Source: Halomicroarcula saliterrae
GTDB lineage: Archaea > Halobacteriota > Halobacteria > Halobacteriales > Haloarculaceae
Direction: 5' to 3'
DNA: 64,000 nt
NCBI RefSeq assembly: GCF_031624395.1
Contig: NZ_JAMQON010000001.1
Location: forward strand, 558,001-622,000
Below are positions 8,205 through 16,227 of the stretch, piece by piece (position 1 is the first letter of the stretch; every line of letters starts with the position of its first letter). The notes beneath the pieces are model-generated. The model saw only the letters and a program-made list of their open reading frames with translations. It had not been told where the DNA came from and searched no databases. Both the position numbers and the translations under genes were made by a program.

Positions 8205-9470
8205 ATGCACACGCCGACTCGCAGGCGCTTTCTCGCAGCGACAGGGCTCTCGGTGGCTTCGCTGGCCGGCTGTACGAGTTCGGAATCGCGCCCCGGAACG
8301 CCGACGGGGACACCCAGCGGACTCCGGCTCTCCGGGGACGAGCTACTCTCGGGCGTCCCCTCGCCCGTGGACGTGGCCGTTCCCCGCCCGGACGAGTACT
8401 TCGTCGCCGACCAGACGGGGACGGTGTCGGCGCTCGACGGCGCGGACGCGTCGCCGACGACCGCGGTCGACCTGACAGACCGGATGGTCGCGCCCGGCGG
8501 CGAGAAGGGGCTGCTCGGGCTGGCCGTCCACCCCGACTACGACGGCTCCGGCCGGGTGTACCTGCGCTACAGCGCGCCACTGCGCGAGCGGATGCCCTCG
8601 GACTACTCCCACACGTTCGTCCTCTCGGAGTTCGAGCTGTCCGACGGTCGTATCGACCCCGACAGCGAGCGCGTCCTCCTCGAAATCGCGGAGCCACAGT
8701 CCAACCACAACGCCGGGGCCGTCGCCTTCGGGCCGGACGGCTATCTCTACGTCGCCGTCGGTGACGGCGGCGGCGGCAACGACCAGGGTCGGGGGCACGT
8801 CGACGACTGGTACGACGCGGTCGCCGGCGGCAACGGGCAGGACGTGACCGAGAACCTGCTGGGGAGCGTCCTCCGCATCGACGTGGACGGCGGGGGCAGC
8901 CGCCGCCCCTACGGCGTCCCGGACGACAACCCGCTCGTCGGCCGCGAGGGGCTCGACGAGCAGTACGCGTGGGGCTTTCGGAACCCGTGGCGGCTCTCTT
9001 TCGGTCCCGACGGGCGCCTGTTCGTCGCCGACGTGGGCCAGTCGAGCTACGAGGAGGTCAACGTCGTCGTGGCGGGCGGCAACTACGGTTGGAACGTCCG
9101 CGAGGGCGAACCCTGCTTCCGGGCCGAGGAGTGCCCGTCGACCGGGCCGGACGGCGAGCCACTGCGGGAGCCCGCAATCCAGTATCCGCACGACGGGGAC
9201 GGCATAACCGGTATCTCGGTCATCGGGGGATACCTGTACGACGGGCAGGAAATCCCGGCGCTGCGGGGCCGATACGTCTTCGCCGACTACCTCGCGGAAG
9301 GCCAGCTGTTCGTGGCGACCGAGGGCGACGACGGCTGGTCGACGACGGCGCTCCCGATTTCGGGTGTCGAGCCGAACGTCCTCGCGTTCGGGGAGACGCC
9401 GGCCGGCGAACTGCTGGTCTGTTCGACCGGGGGCTCGGGCGGCGCGGTCCACCGCGTCCGGACGGCCTGA
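8205..9470 (+). CDS. Secreted PQQ-type aldose sugar dehydrogenase (YliI/Asd-like), lipoprotein
   Basis: The 421-residue protein begins with a Tat signal (RRRFL) and a lipobox LAGC with the lipidated Cys at residue 23, followed by a Thr/Pro/Gly linker. The body shows glucose/sorbosone dehydrogenase beta-propeller motifs: GEKGLLGLAVHPDY, HNAGAVAFGPDGYLYVAVGDGG and YAWGFRNPWRLSFGPDG. Family members oxidise aldoses with PQQ and pass electrons to membrane carriers. It is predicted to be tethered on the outer face of the membrane. No PQQ synthesis genes are in the window, so the cofactor is inferred. Confidence 0.88.
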   Translation: MHTPTRRRFLAATGLSVASLAGCTSSESRPGTPTGTPSGLRLSGDELLSGVPSPVDVAVPRPDEYFVADQTGTVSALDGADASPTTAVDLTDRMVAPGGEKGLLGLAVHPDYDGSGRVYLRYSAPLRERMPSDYSHTFVLSEFELSDGRIDPDSERVLLEIAEPQSNHNAGAVAFGPDGYLYVAVGDGGGGNDQGRGHVDDWYDAVAGGNGQDVTENLLGSVLRIDVDGGGSRRPYGVPDDNPLVGREGLDEQYAWGFRNPWRLSFGPDGRLFVADVGQSSYEEVNVVVAGGNYGWNVREGEPCFRAEECPSTGPDGEPLREPAIQYPHDGDGITGISVIGGYLYDGQEIPALRGRYVFADYLAEGQLFVATEGDDGWSTTALPISGVEPNVLAFGETPAGELLVCSTGGSGGAVHRVRTA

Positions 9471-9471
9471 G

Positions 9472-10251
9472 CTACAGGACGCTGTCGACCTCGGCGAGCG
9501 AGTCGAGCACGTGGTCCGGTCGCACGTCGCTGGCCGCGAGTTTGGCGTCGTCGGTGACACCGGTCATCACGAGCGCCGTCTCCATCCCGGCCCGTTCGCC
9601 GAGCAGGATATCGGTCTCCAGCCGGTCGCCGACGACGAGAATCTCGCCGGGGTCGTGGTCCAGCCGGTCGAGCGCGGCCTCGACGGCCACGTCCGAGGGT
9701 TTGCCGAGCACCCGGTCGGGGTCGCGCTCGGTGACGCCCGTGATGGCCCGGAGTATCGCCCCCGAGCCGGGGACCGGGTGGCCGTCCGGACCCGGGAACG
9801 TCGGGTCCGGGTCCGTCCCGAGGTAGGCCGTCCCCGTGTCCAGCGCCCGGAGCGCGTCGACCATGTCGCTGTAGTGAAAGTCGTCGGTCCAGGAGGCCAG
9901 CAACACGTCGGCGCCCGCGGGCTCTTCGACCACGTCGGCGTCGCCGTCGTCGATGCGGTCGCGAATCGAGGCGGAGCCGATGACGAACACGTCGTCGCCG
10001 GCGTGATGGCGGTCGACGTACTCCCGCGTGACCACGGCCGAGGAGCAGGCCTCGCCCGGCCGCGCGTCGACGCCCATCGACTGCAGGCGGTCGACGTAGG
10101 CCTCGCCGCCGTACAGCGGGTTGTTCGAGAAGAAACACAGCGAGAGGTCGCGGTCGCGCAGCCGGCCGACAGCCTCGGGCGCGCCGGGCAGCGGGTTGTC
10201 GTCGTGGTACACCGTTCCGTCGAGGTCCAGCAGGACGCCCCGGAGTGTCAT
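9472..10251 (-). CDS. HAD superfamily IIA phosphatase (NagD/PGP-like)
   Basis: This is 259 residues from the ATG at 10251. All HAD motifs are present: DLDGT at residues 9-13, the SNN segment typical of subfamily IIA (about 47-49), a GKPS lysine near 190, and VVGDRLETD near 215. It has the length of NagD or phosphoglycolate/p-nitrophenyl phosphatases. An upstream in-frame ATG at 10344 was rejected because the TATA-like AGTAAAA stretch at about 10274-10281 lies between the two. The substrate cannot be told from sequence. The gene converges on the sugar dehydrogenase gene, with its stop 1 nt away. Confidence 0.85.
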   Translation of the reverse strand: MTLRGVLLDLDGTVYHDDNPLPGAPEAVGRLRDRDLSLCFFSNNPLYGGEAYVDRLQSMGVDARPGEACSSAVVTREYVDRHHAGDDVFVIGSASIRDRIDDGDADVVEEPAGADVLLASWTDDFHYSDMVDALRALDTGTAYLGTDPDPTFPGPDGHPVPGSGAILRAITGVTERDPDRVLGKPSDVAVEAALDRLDHDPGEILVVGDRLETDILLGERAGMETALVMTGVTDDAKLAASDVRPDHVLDSLAEVDSVL

Positions 10252-10391
10252 CGTCCCCGCTATGTGGACCAGCAGTAAAAATGGCTCAGTCCCGAACTGC
10301 CACGTCCGTCGGCTCGACGCGGGCAGCGACGGCGTCGAGGGCACCTGACTGCTCGGGGGCGCACCTCACTCCGCTCACGGCGTGGAGGACA

Positions 10392-11786
10392 TCACTGCCG
10401 GAAGCGCTCCTCCCAGCGCGGGCCCGCGCGGCGGTTCAGCCACCAGCCGGCGACGCCGGCGACTGTCGACAGCGCCACGGCCCCGCCGACCGCGAGCAGC
10501 GGCGCGACGGAGACGACCAGCGCGGCGACCAGCAAGGGGACCGCGAGCGCCGCGAGCGCGGCCCCGAAGACGGCAAACAGCGCGGTGTCGAACAGCAGTT
10601 CGTTGGGGGACAGGCCCGTGAGATACGCCGAGACGCCGAAGACGTAGGCGGCGACGCCGGGCACCACGGCCACGCCGACCGCGAGTTCGGCGATGGGGTA
10701 CCACACCGCGGCGACGGCGAGATAGCCGACCGTCGTCGACAGCGAGAGCACCAGCGACGCCCGCACGGTCCCCGCGAACACGTCGGCGTAGCGAACCGGA
10801 TAGCGCAGATACGACCGCGGGGCGTCGAACTGGGTCACCCAGCTGTAGGTGGTGAACGCGCCGAGGCCGAGCAGGGTCCCGAAGGCGACGCCCGGCTGTG
10901 GCCGGACGCCCGTCGCGGCCGTGATTCGCCCCAGCAACAGCGCGGTGACGGCAAAGAGGACGCCCATCGAGAACACGACCTTCCCGACCGAGCCCGAGGA
11001 GCGCGCGACCGACAACAGCGACCGGCGGGTCAGCGGGTCCGAGACGCCCGTAAAGAGCCGCTCGGTCGCCCGGTGGCGCCCGGAGCTGTCGCCCTCGACC
11101 GGCTCGAACAGGCTGACTCCGACCGCCGCGAGCGCGACCGTCGGGACCAGCCCGCGGAGCGCGGCGCCGACCGACGGGGTCGCGTACAGCGCGTAGGGCG
11201 TGTAGGAGACGGGGTCGACGCCGAGGCCGACGACGGCGAGCGTTCCGGCGGCGAGGGCGCTCAGCAGCGCCATCCGGCTTCGGCTCGCGAGTGCGACCAG
11301 CGCGAGCGAGAGCGCGGCGCCGAAGGCGAACGCCGCGACCACCGCGAGCCACAGGAGCCCGACGCGGCCCGGCTCGGCGCCCGAGCCGACGGCGACGGCG
11401 CCGTAGCCCGCCACCGCCGGGGTGAGGACGAACCCGGTGTAGTAGCAGACGTCCTTCAGCAGGAAGGTCGCGAGCAGCCGGCGCCACGACAGCGGCAGCG
11501 TCCGCGCCGAGAACACGAGCAGCGTCGTGTCGCCGAGCACGTCCTGCAAGGCGTCGCGGCCGACGAGACCGATGGTGCCGACCTGGAGTCCGAAGAAGCC
11601 GACGAGCGCGACGAGCCCGCCGGCGACGGCCGACGGGGGCGTCCCCGTCAGCGACAGCAACCACGTCCCCAGCCCGGTCAAGGCGGCGACGACGAGCGGA
11701 AAGGCGGCAAAGCGCGGGCCGCCAAAGAGGTGGCTGTGGAGGCGCCACTCCTCGCGGACCATCCACCGAAACAGCGTCCCGGTCAC
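10392..11786 (-). CDS. ABC-2 type exporter permease (multi-spanning)
   Basis: The 464-residue protein starts at a GTG that overlaps the stop of the upstream ATPase gene as GTGA, so translation is likely coupled. At least ten hydrophobic segments are rich in Ala, Val and Leu. There is no nucleotide-binding motif. The partner ATPase directly upstream makes this an ABC-2 exporter pair. The substrate is unknown. An ATG eight codons later (11762) is the alternative start. Confidence 0.75.
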   Translation of the reverse strand: MTGTLFRWMVREEWRLHSHLFGGPRFAAFPLVVAALTGLGTWLLSLTGTPPSAVAGGLVALVGFFGLQVGTIGLVGRDALQDVLGDTTLLVFSARTLPLSWRRLLATFLLKDVCYYTGFVLTPAVAGYGAVAVGSGAEPGRVGLLWLAVVAAFAFGAALSLALVALASRSRMALLSALAAGTLAVVGLGVDPVSYTPYALYATPSVGAALRGLVPTVALAAVGVSLFEPVEGDSSGRHRATERLFTGVSDPLTRRSLLSVARSSGSVGKVVFSMGVLFAVTALLLGRITAATGVRPQPGVAFGTLLGLGAFTTYSWVTQFDAPRSYLRYPVRYADVFAGTVRASLVLSLSTTVGYLAVAAVWYPIAELAVGVAVVPGVAAYVFGVSAYLTGLSPNELLFDTALFAVFGAALAALAVPLLVAALVVSVAPLLAVGGAVALSTVAGVAGWWLNRRAGPRWEERFRQ

Positions 11787-12508
11787 GCCCGCACCTCGGG
11801 CGGTTCGCCGCCGACCTCGGCGATGAAATACGAGAGGAGCTCGTCTTCGCTCATCTCGCGGGGGTCGCAGTCGGCGACGAGCGCCCCGTCCTCGACGATG
11901 CCGACGTGGGTGCACAGCTCGGCGGCCACGTCGACGTAGTGCGTCGAGAGAAAGAGCGTGTTCCCCCGCTCGCAGTAGTCCGACAGCACCGCCTTCACCT
12001 GTTCTTGCATGATGGGGTCGAGGTTCACCAGCGGCTCGTCGATGAACACCAGGTCGGGGTCGTGGAGGAACGCCGCAGCCAGCATCACCCGCTGGCGTTC
12101 GCCCTCGGAGAGCCCCGTCGCGAGCGCGTCGAGCACGCCGTCGAACTCCAGGCGCTCGGCCCAGCGCTCGATGCGCCCGTCGATGTCGTCGACCTCGCGG
12201 ACCTCGCCGACGAAGGTGAGATACTCCCGCGGCGTCAGGAAGCTCGGCGGGTCCTCCCGCTCGGGCAGGATACCGATGGCTTCCCTGACGGCCATCGGCT
12301 CGGTGACGGGGTCGTGTCCGACGACGGTGGCCGACCCGTCGGTGGGCGCACGCTGCCCGGTCAGCAGTTCGATAGTCGTCGTCTTCCCGGAGCCGTTGGG
12401 CCCGAGCAGTCCGAAGAGCGCGCCCTCCTCGACGGCGAGCGTGAGCCCGGCGAGCGCCGTGACCTCGCCGAACCGGCGCGTCAGGTTCGTCGTCTCGATA
12501 GCGGCCAT
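11783..12508 (-). CDS. ABC transporter ATP-binding protein (ABC-2 exporter)
   Basis: This 241-residue ATPase has Walker A GPNGSGKTT at residues 36-44, a Q-loop region near 80-85, the signature as LSEGERQR rather than LSGGQ, Walker B LVFIDEP, and the switch histidine in LSTHY. It resembles the CcmA/NatA/DrrA exporter group. It is the first gene of a two-gene operon with the permease. The Glu in place of the second signature glycine is visible but occurs in working exporters. Confidence 0.9.
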   Translation of the reverse strand: MAAIETTNLTRRFGEVTALAGLTLAVEEGALFGLLGPNGSGKTTTIELLTGQRAPTDGSATVVGHDPVTEPMAVREAIGILPEREDPPSFLTPREYLTFVGEVREVDDIDGRIERWAERLEFDGVLDALATGLSEGERQRVMLAAAFLHDPDLVFIDEPLVNLDPIMQEQVKAVLSDYCERGNTLFLSTHYVDVAAELCTHVGIVEDGALVADCDPREMSEDELLSYFIAEVGGEPPEVRA

Positions 12509-12553
12509 ATCCAGAAACTACCGACCAGCCGGCCCTTTAGCTGTTCGGCCCCG

Positions 12554-13141
12554 TCACCCCTCGCGCCGGGCGGTCCAGCACACCCACCCGGCGAAGATGA
12601 CCGCACCGACTGTCTCGGGGACGGCCAGTCCCGGCCGCGTCACGCTGCCTCCAGCGGCCCACCACCACCAGACGGCGACGTGGGCCGCGACCAGTGTGGC
12701 GGTGCCAGCCGCTCGGCGACGCGCACCGGCCGCCGCGTTGCCGGCGGCGTAACACGCCATGGCCACCATCGAGCCGAGATACAGCGTGAGCGCCGCCGGG
12801 ACGTGCAGCGCCTGTCCGGCGGGAAACAGGCCCACGCCGGCCATTCCCAGCAGCGCCGTGACGAACGGCACGGCGGCGACCCGTTCGAGCGGGTGGTCGC
12901 TCCCGCTCCAGAGGCGGACCCCGAAGGGGAGCCCGACGATTCCCGCCGTGATCAGCCCGCCGTCGAACAGCAGCGTAGTCAGCGGCGTCGCGGCGGCGTT
13001 GCCGGGCTGGCCGAGGTCCGAGAGGGCGTTGCCGGAGAACGCAAACGACGGCGACGCGAGGACCGCGCCGACGATGGCGACCGCCGCGACACCGACCGCG
13101 ACGAGGCCCGCGCTACTGGCGACACGGCCTGCGTCGTTCAT
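12554..13141 (-). CDS. DUF998 family membrane protein
   Basis: The 195-residue integral membrane protein has about six hydrophobic segments. A conserved-looking NALSDLGQPGNA segment follows the first helix, and a second-loop segment is followed by GVGLFPAGQALH, as in DUF998 proteins. The function is unknown. A Trp-rich stretch (five of six residues near 155) lies in the penultimate helix. It stands alone between the ABC pair and the DUF2071 genes on the same strand. Confidence 0.75.
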   Translation of the reverse strand: MNDAGRVASSAGLVAVGVAAVAIVGAVLASPSFAFSGNALSDLGQPGNAAATPLTTLLFDGGLITAGIVGLPFGVRLWSGSDHPLERVAAVPFVTALLGMAGVGLFPAGQALHVPAALTLYLGSMVAMACYAAGNAAAGARRRAAGTATLVAAHVAVWWWWAAGGSVTRPGLAVPETVGAVIFAGWVCWTARREG

Positions 13142-13186
13142 CTCACGTGGAGCAAAGCGGCGGCGTGTTGTAGGGTTTGGGCCGGC

Positions 13187-13879
13187 TCAGTCGAGCCACA
13201 GCGGGACCGGCGGCGCCACGCTCATGTCGTTGCCGGGGCTGTAGTGGACCAGCGGCTCGCCGACCGGTTCGGGGAGGTCGAGCACCCGCAGCAGGTCACC
13301 GTCGACAGCGGCCTCGACCGCTCCAAGCGGCCACGGCTCGTGGCCCACGCCCGCGACCAGTTTCGTCCCCAGCGGACCGGTGGCGAAGACGCGGAACCGC
13401 TCGACGAAGAACGACGGCAGCGAGTCCGCCGGGGCCGTCGTCGCCGGTCCGTCGCCGGGTGTGTACCGGACGGTGAGCGCACGTCGATTGGCCACGTCCA
13501 GGGTCCGCTCTGTCCGGTACTCGGTGTCGCCGTCGCGCCGGGCGACCCGTCCGTCCCGATACGGGAGTCGGAGCAGCGGGCCGGCGGCCGACGCCAGCGT
13601 GTCCGTCGTGAACGCCGCGAAGAAGTACAGCCCGCGCTGGCCGTCGGGCCCGCTGACGTAGGTCCGGACCGTGACCGACTCGGCGGGGTCGCTCAGGTCG
13701 ATGCCGAACGACGAGACGCCGGTGACCGTGTGGTGGATGGCGGTCACCCACGCGTCGCCGGCCGCCGCCTCGGCGGTGAGCCACGCCGGCAGCGCCCGGT
13801 TCAGGGCGTCGGGGTCGACCGGCCAGTGGCAGAAACAGACGTCCTCGACGCTGACCGTGAGTGGCTTCCTCGATGACAC
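13187..13879 (-). CDS. DUF2071 (YqjF-like) family protein, copy 2
   Basis: The 230-residue soluble protein follows the DUF2071 pattern. It has an N-terminal HWPVDPDALNRALP, a central TYV-x-GP-x-G-x-RGLYFF, an RLPYRDG motif, and a C-terminal HEPWPLG and HYSPG. No ATG is available at the right place, so I chose the GTG at 13879, which leaves 40 nt to the upstream paralogue. Three of its motifs recur in that paralogue, which indicates tandem duplication. The function is unknown. Confidence 0.75.
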   Translation of the reverse strand: MSSRKPLTVSVEDVCFCHWPVDPDALNRALPAWLTAEAAAGDAWVTAIHHTVTGVSSFGIDLSDPAESVTVRTYVSGPDGQRGLYFFAAFTTDTLASAAGPLLRLPYRDGRVARRDGDTEYRTERTLDVANRRALTVRYTPGDGPATTAPADSLPSFFVERFRVFATGPLGTKLVAGVGHEPWPLGAVEAAVDGDLLRVLDLPEPVGEPLVHYSPGNDMSVAPPVPLWLD

Positions 13880-13919
13880 AGTCGCTCTCAGGACCGTGCC
13901 CTCTTCAGCGTGGCGTCGG

Positions 13920-14603
13920 TCACAGCCGTCGCAGTCGTCCGGCCCGCACGTGGATGCCCGGGCTGTAGTACACCACCGGGTCGCCCGCCGGCCGGTCGAA
14001 CCCGTTGGCGGCGAAGAGGTCGTTCTCGCGGATGTCGACCTCGCCGGCCTGCAGCGGCCAGGGCTCGTGGTCGATGTCGGCGTAGTAGATGGTCCCCGCG
14101 TCGTCGGCGACGTAGAACCGATAGCGCGAGACGAGGAAGGATTCCAGCGACCGCGGCGCCGGTTCGTGAGGTTCGTCGTCCACGGGGCCGTACGTGGCGT
14201 CGAAGTCGGCAGCCGGCGCGCGGTCGTCGGTCCGCCGGCTCCGGAACCGGACACCGTCGCCAGTTCGCCGAACGGTCATCGACGCGCGGTAGTACGGCAG
14301 CTCGAACAGCCGCCGGGCCAGCGCGACGCTCAGCCGGTCGTCGGCGTCCAGATTGTAGAAGTAGACGCCGGGCGTGTCCCCGTCGGTGACGTACGTCCGG
14401 AGGTTCAGCTCGCCGAAGGAGCGCCCGATTGGGCTGCCTCGCGGTCGGATGTCGCGCATCTCGAAGGGGACGACGCCGAGCCACGCCTGCCCGTCTCTGA
14501 TATCGACGGTGAGCCCGTCTGGCAGCGTCGCCGCGACCACGCCGGGGTCGACGGGCCAGTGGAGAAAGCCCACGTCGCGCCAGTCCATTCTGAGGAGGTC
14601 CAT
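13920..14603 (-). CDS. DUF2071 (YqjF-like) family protein, copy 1
   Basis: This is 227 residues from the ATG at 14603. It shares HWPVDPGVVAATLPDGL, the RTYV-x-DG-x-PGVYF strand, LPYYRA, HEPWPLQ and YYSPGIHV with its neighbour downstream. It is the family-typical length. A second Met five codons in (14588) is possible. The pair reads as one operon. DUF2071 proteins have an acetoacetate-decarboxylase-like fold in some descriptions, but no activity is established. Confidence 0.8.
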   Translation of the reverse strand: MDLLRMDWRDVGFLHWPVDPGVVAATLPDGLTVDIRDGQAWLGVVPFEMRDIRPRGSPIGRSFGELNLRTYVTDGDTPGVYFYNLDADDRLSVALARRLFELPYYRASMTVRRTGDGVRFRSRRTDDRAPAADFDATYGPVDDEPHEPAPRSLESFLVSRYRFYVADDAGTIYYADIDHEPWPLQAGEVDIRENDLFAANGFDRPAGDPVVYYSPGIHVRAGRLRRL

Positions 14604-14696
14604 ACCCGGGCTGGGGACTGGACCGCTTTCGGGCTGGCGTGAGCCCTGCCACCACGTGCCAGTAAGCCTATGGGGCCGAGGCTCGCACCGTCGCCT

Positions 14697-15197
14697 ATGG
14701 AGTTCGACGTCATTCAGGGCGACATCGCGGCCCAGTCCGCCGACGCGCTGGTCAACGCGGCGAACACGAGCCTCCGGATGGGGTCGGGGGTCGCCGGCGC
14801 GCTCAAGCGGGCGGCGGGGTCGGGCATCGACGACGAGGCCGTCGCGAAGGGACCGGTGGAACTGGGCGGTGTCGCGACGACCGACGCCTACGCACTGGAC
14901 GCGGAGTACGTCATTCACGCCGCGGCGATGCCCGCCGGCGGCGAGTCGACGGCCGAGAGCATCCGCGACGCGGCGAAGAACACGCTGATAGAGGCCGACG
15001 CGCTCGACTGCGAGTCGCTGGTCGTGCCCGCGCTGGGCTGTGGCATCGCCGGCTTCGACTTCGAGGCCGGCGTGCGTATCATCTGCGAAGAAATCGACGC
15101 CTTCGAGCCCGACTCGCTCGCCGACGTGTCCCTCATCGCCTACGACGACGACGAGTTCGAGCGGATGCGGGACGTGGCGGCGGAGGTAGGGGCGTGA
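14697..15197 (+). CDS. Macro-domain protein (ADP-ribose / O-acetyl-ADP-ribose binding or hydrolase)
   Basis: The 166-residue single macro domain has the phosphate-binding motif NAANTSLRMGSGVAGALKRAAG near residues 22-43 and a second loop PALGCGIAGFDFE near 105-117. Family members bind ADP-ribose and often deacetylate O-acetyl-ADP-ribose, the product of Sir2 enzymes, or remove ADP-ribose from macromolecules. The ATG at 14697 begins directly on the domain. The next gene overlaps its stop (GTGA). Confidence 0.88.
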   Translation: MEFDVIQGDIAAQSADALVNAANTSLRMGSGVAGALKRAAGSGIDDEAVAKGPVELGGVATTDAYALDAEYVIHAAAMPAGGESTAESIRDAAKNTLIEADALDCESLVVPALGCGIAGFDFEAGVRIICEEIDAFEPDSLADVSLIAYDDDEFERMRDVAAEVGA

Positions 15198-15469
15198 GTG
15201 AGGGTGACCCGACCGCCGACGGCGAAGGGGGAGGGACCCCCGACGGCGACGGCCCCGTCATCTGCCCAGTCTGTGGCGCCGACTTCGCGTCTGTTTCAGT
15301 CCACGACGAGGGGCTGATGGTGAACATGCGCGACAACGACCGCTACCAGCGGGTCTGTCTGGAGCCGGTCAGCGACGACGCGGGGACCCCGCTGGTCCGT
15401 TTTTTCCACCACACCCACGAGCAGGCCGGGACCGACCAGCCCGGCACTGCGGGCGGGCGGATTCCCTGA
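15194..15469 (+). CDS. Small CxxC protein coupled to the macro-domain gene
   Basis: This 91-residue protein starts at a GTG overlapping the macro-gene stop. A Gly/Asp-rich leader is followed by a zinc-ribbon half-site CPVCG near residue 24, and a single later Cys near 55, so a full four-Cys site is not visible within one chain. The C-terminus has an FFHHTH histidine cluster that could add ligands. The function is unknown. The overlap suggests a role linked to the ADP-ribose enzyme. Confidence 0.65.
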   Translation: MSEGDPTADGEGGGTPDGDGPVICPVCGADFASVSVHDEGLMVNMRDNDRYQRVCLEPVSDDAGTPLVRFFHHTHEQAGTDQPGTAGGRIP

Positions 15470-15895
15470 CTACTGCCCGTCGAGGAACCGCCTGATGGCG
15501 ACGGCCGCGTCCTCGAAGGCGTCGACGTCCATGTCGTCGGTCGTCAGGAGAACGCCGTCGTCGTCGGCCAGCACCCGAACGACGAACCCCTCGCCGTGGA
15601 CCCGGACGGTGAAGTCGTACGAGCCGATGCTGTCCGGGTCGGTGGGCGGCGAGAGCGCCGTCCGAATCGGCGCCTCCGCGAACCCGATGCGCTCGAACTC
15701 GACGAGTCGGGCCTTGGCCTCGACGGCCCGCGCCCGCGACTCGTAGAGGTCCTGTCGGACGTAGAGCACGTCCATCTCAGACGGCGTGAAGTAGATGACG
15801 CTCCGGAGCGTGTCCCCGAGGCTCGTCCGGGCGGCGCTGACGACGCTGTCGGCGAAGCCGGTGTCGATGTCTGTTCTGAACGGTACGTCGTACAT
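15470..15895 (-). CDS. Conserved haloarchaeal soluble protein
   Basis: The 141-residue acidic protein has an alternating alpha/beta pattern: an amphipathic helix, the strands SVIYFTPSEMDVLYVR, and C-terminal strands ending in an AAVAIRRFLD helix. It looks like one of the haloarchaea-specific DUF families in the sequence databases, but I cannot name it with certainty. A TATA-like GTTAATACC at about 15918-15926 supports the ATG at 15895. It converges on the CxxC gene with no gap. Confidence 0.7.
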   Translation of the reverse strand: MYDVPFRTDIDTGFADSVVSAARTSLGDTLRSVIYFTPSEMDVLYVRQDLYESRARAVEAKARLVEFERIGFAEAPIRTALSPPTDPDSIGSYDFTVRVHGEGFVVRVLADDDGVLLTTDDMDVDAFEDAAVAIRRFLDGQ

Positions 15896-16227
15896 GCCAA
15901 CTGTAGAGTCCGAGAGGTATTAACTACGTCTGACATGTTTTCGTCATAACCCGGCGACAGTTTCGCCGTCACCGCTCGCGTGCCGGAGCTGTTCCCACCG
16001 GTCACTGCGTCACTTCGAGGTGCCTCTTCGCTCGGCACCTCGCTACTCCACGGCTCGCTCCGCTCACCGTTCCGTCGAGACGTCTCGCTTCGTTCGCTAC
16101 TGCTCGCGGCTATCGCCGCTCGCATGTCGGAGACGTCTCGCTTCGCTCGACGTCTCCCCCTACTCCACGGCTCGCTCCGCTCACCGTTCCGTCGAGGTTT
16201 GCGGTCGCTACGCTCCCGCAAACCCCT
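15896..16227. repeat. Intergenic hairpin cluster with shared loop GAGCGnAGCGA
   Basis: This 332-bp gap holds no convincing gene. It contains inverted repeats whose stems differ but whose loop, read on the minus strand, is nearly constant. The 16196-16224 stem is GGTTTGCGG with loop GAGCGTAGCGA. The 16129-16157 stem is GGAGACGTC with loop GAGCGAAGCGA. Two copies at 16050-16070 and 16167-16187 have a 5-bp stem and loop GAGCGGAGCGA. The 16017-16041 stem is GAGGTGCC with a shortened 9-nt loop. The two 5-bp hairpins lie inside identical 37-bp direct repeats at 16043-16079 and 16160-16196. A plain hairpin GCGGC-TATC-GCCGC is at 16106-16119. The first hairpin begins 4 nt after the aldo/keto reductase stop. 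Confidence 0.8.

Noticed and set aside
11783-12508. Degenerate ABC signature LSEGE as evidence of an inactive ATPase
   Set aside because: Walker A, Walker B and the switch His are intact and this variant is seen in active exporters.
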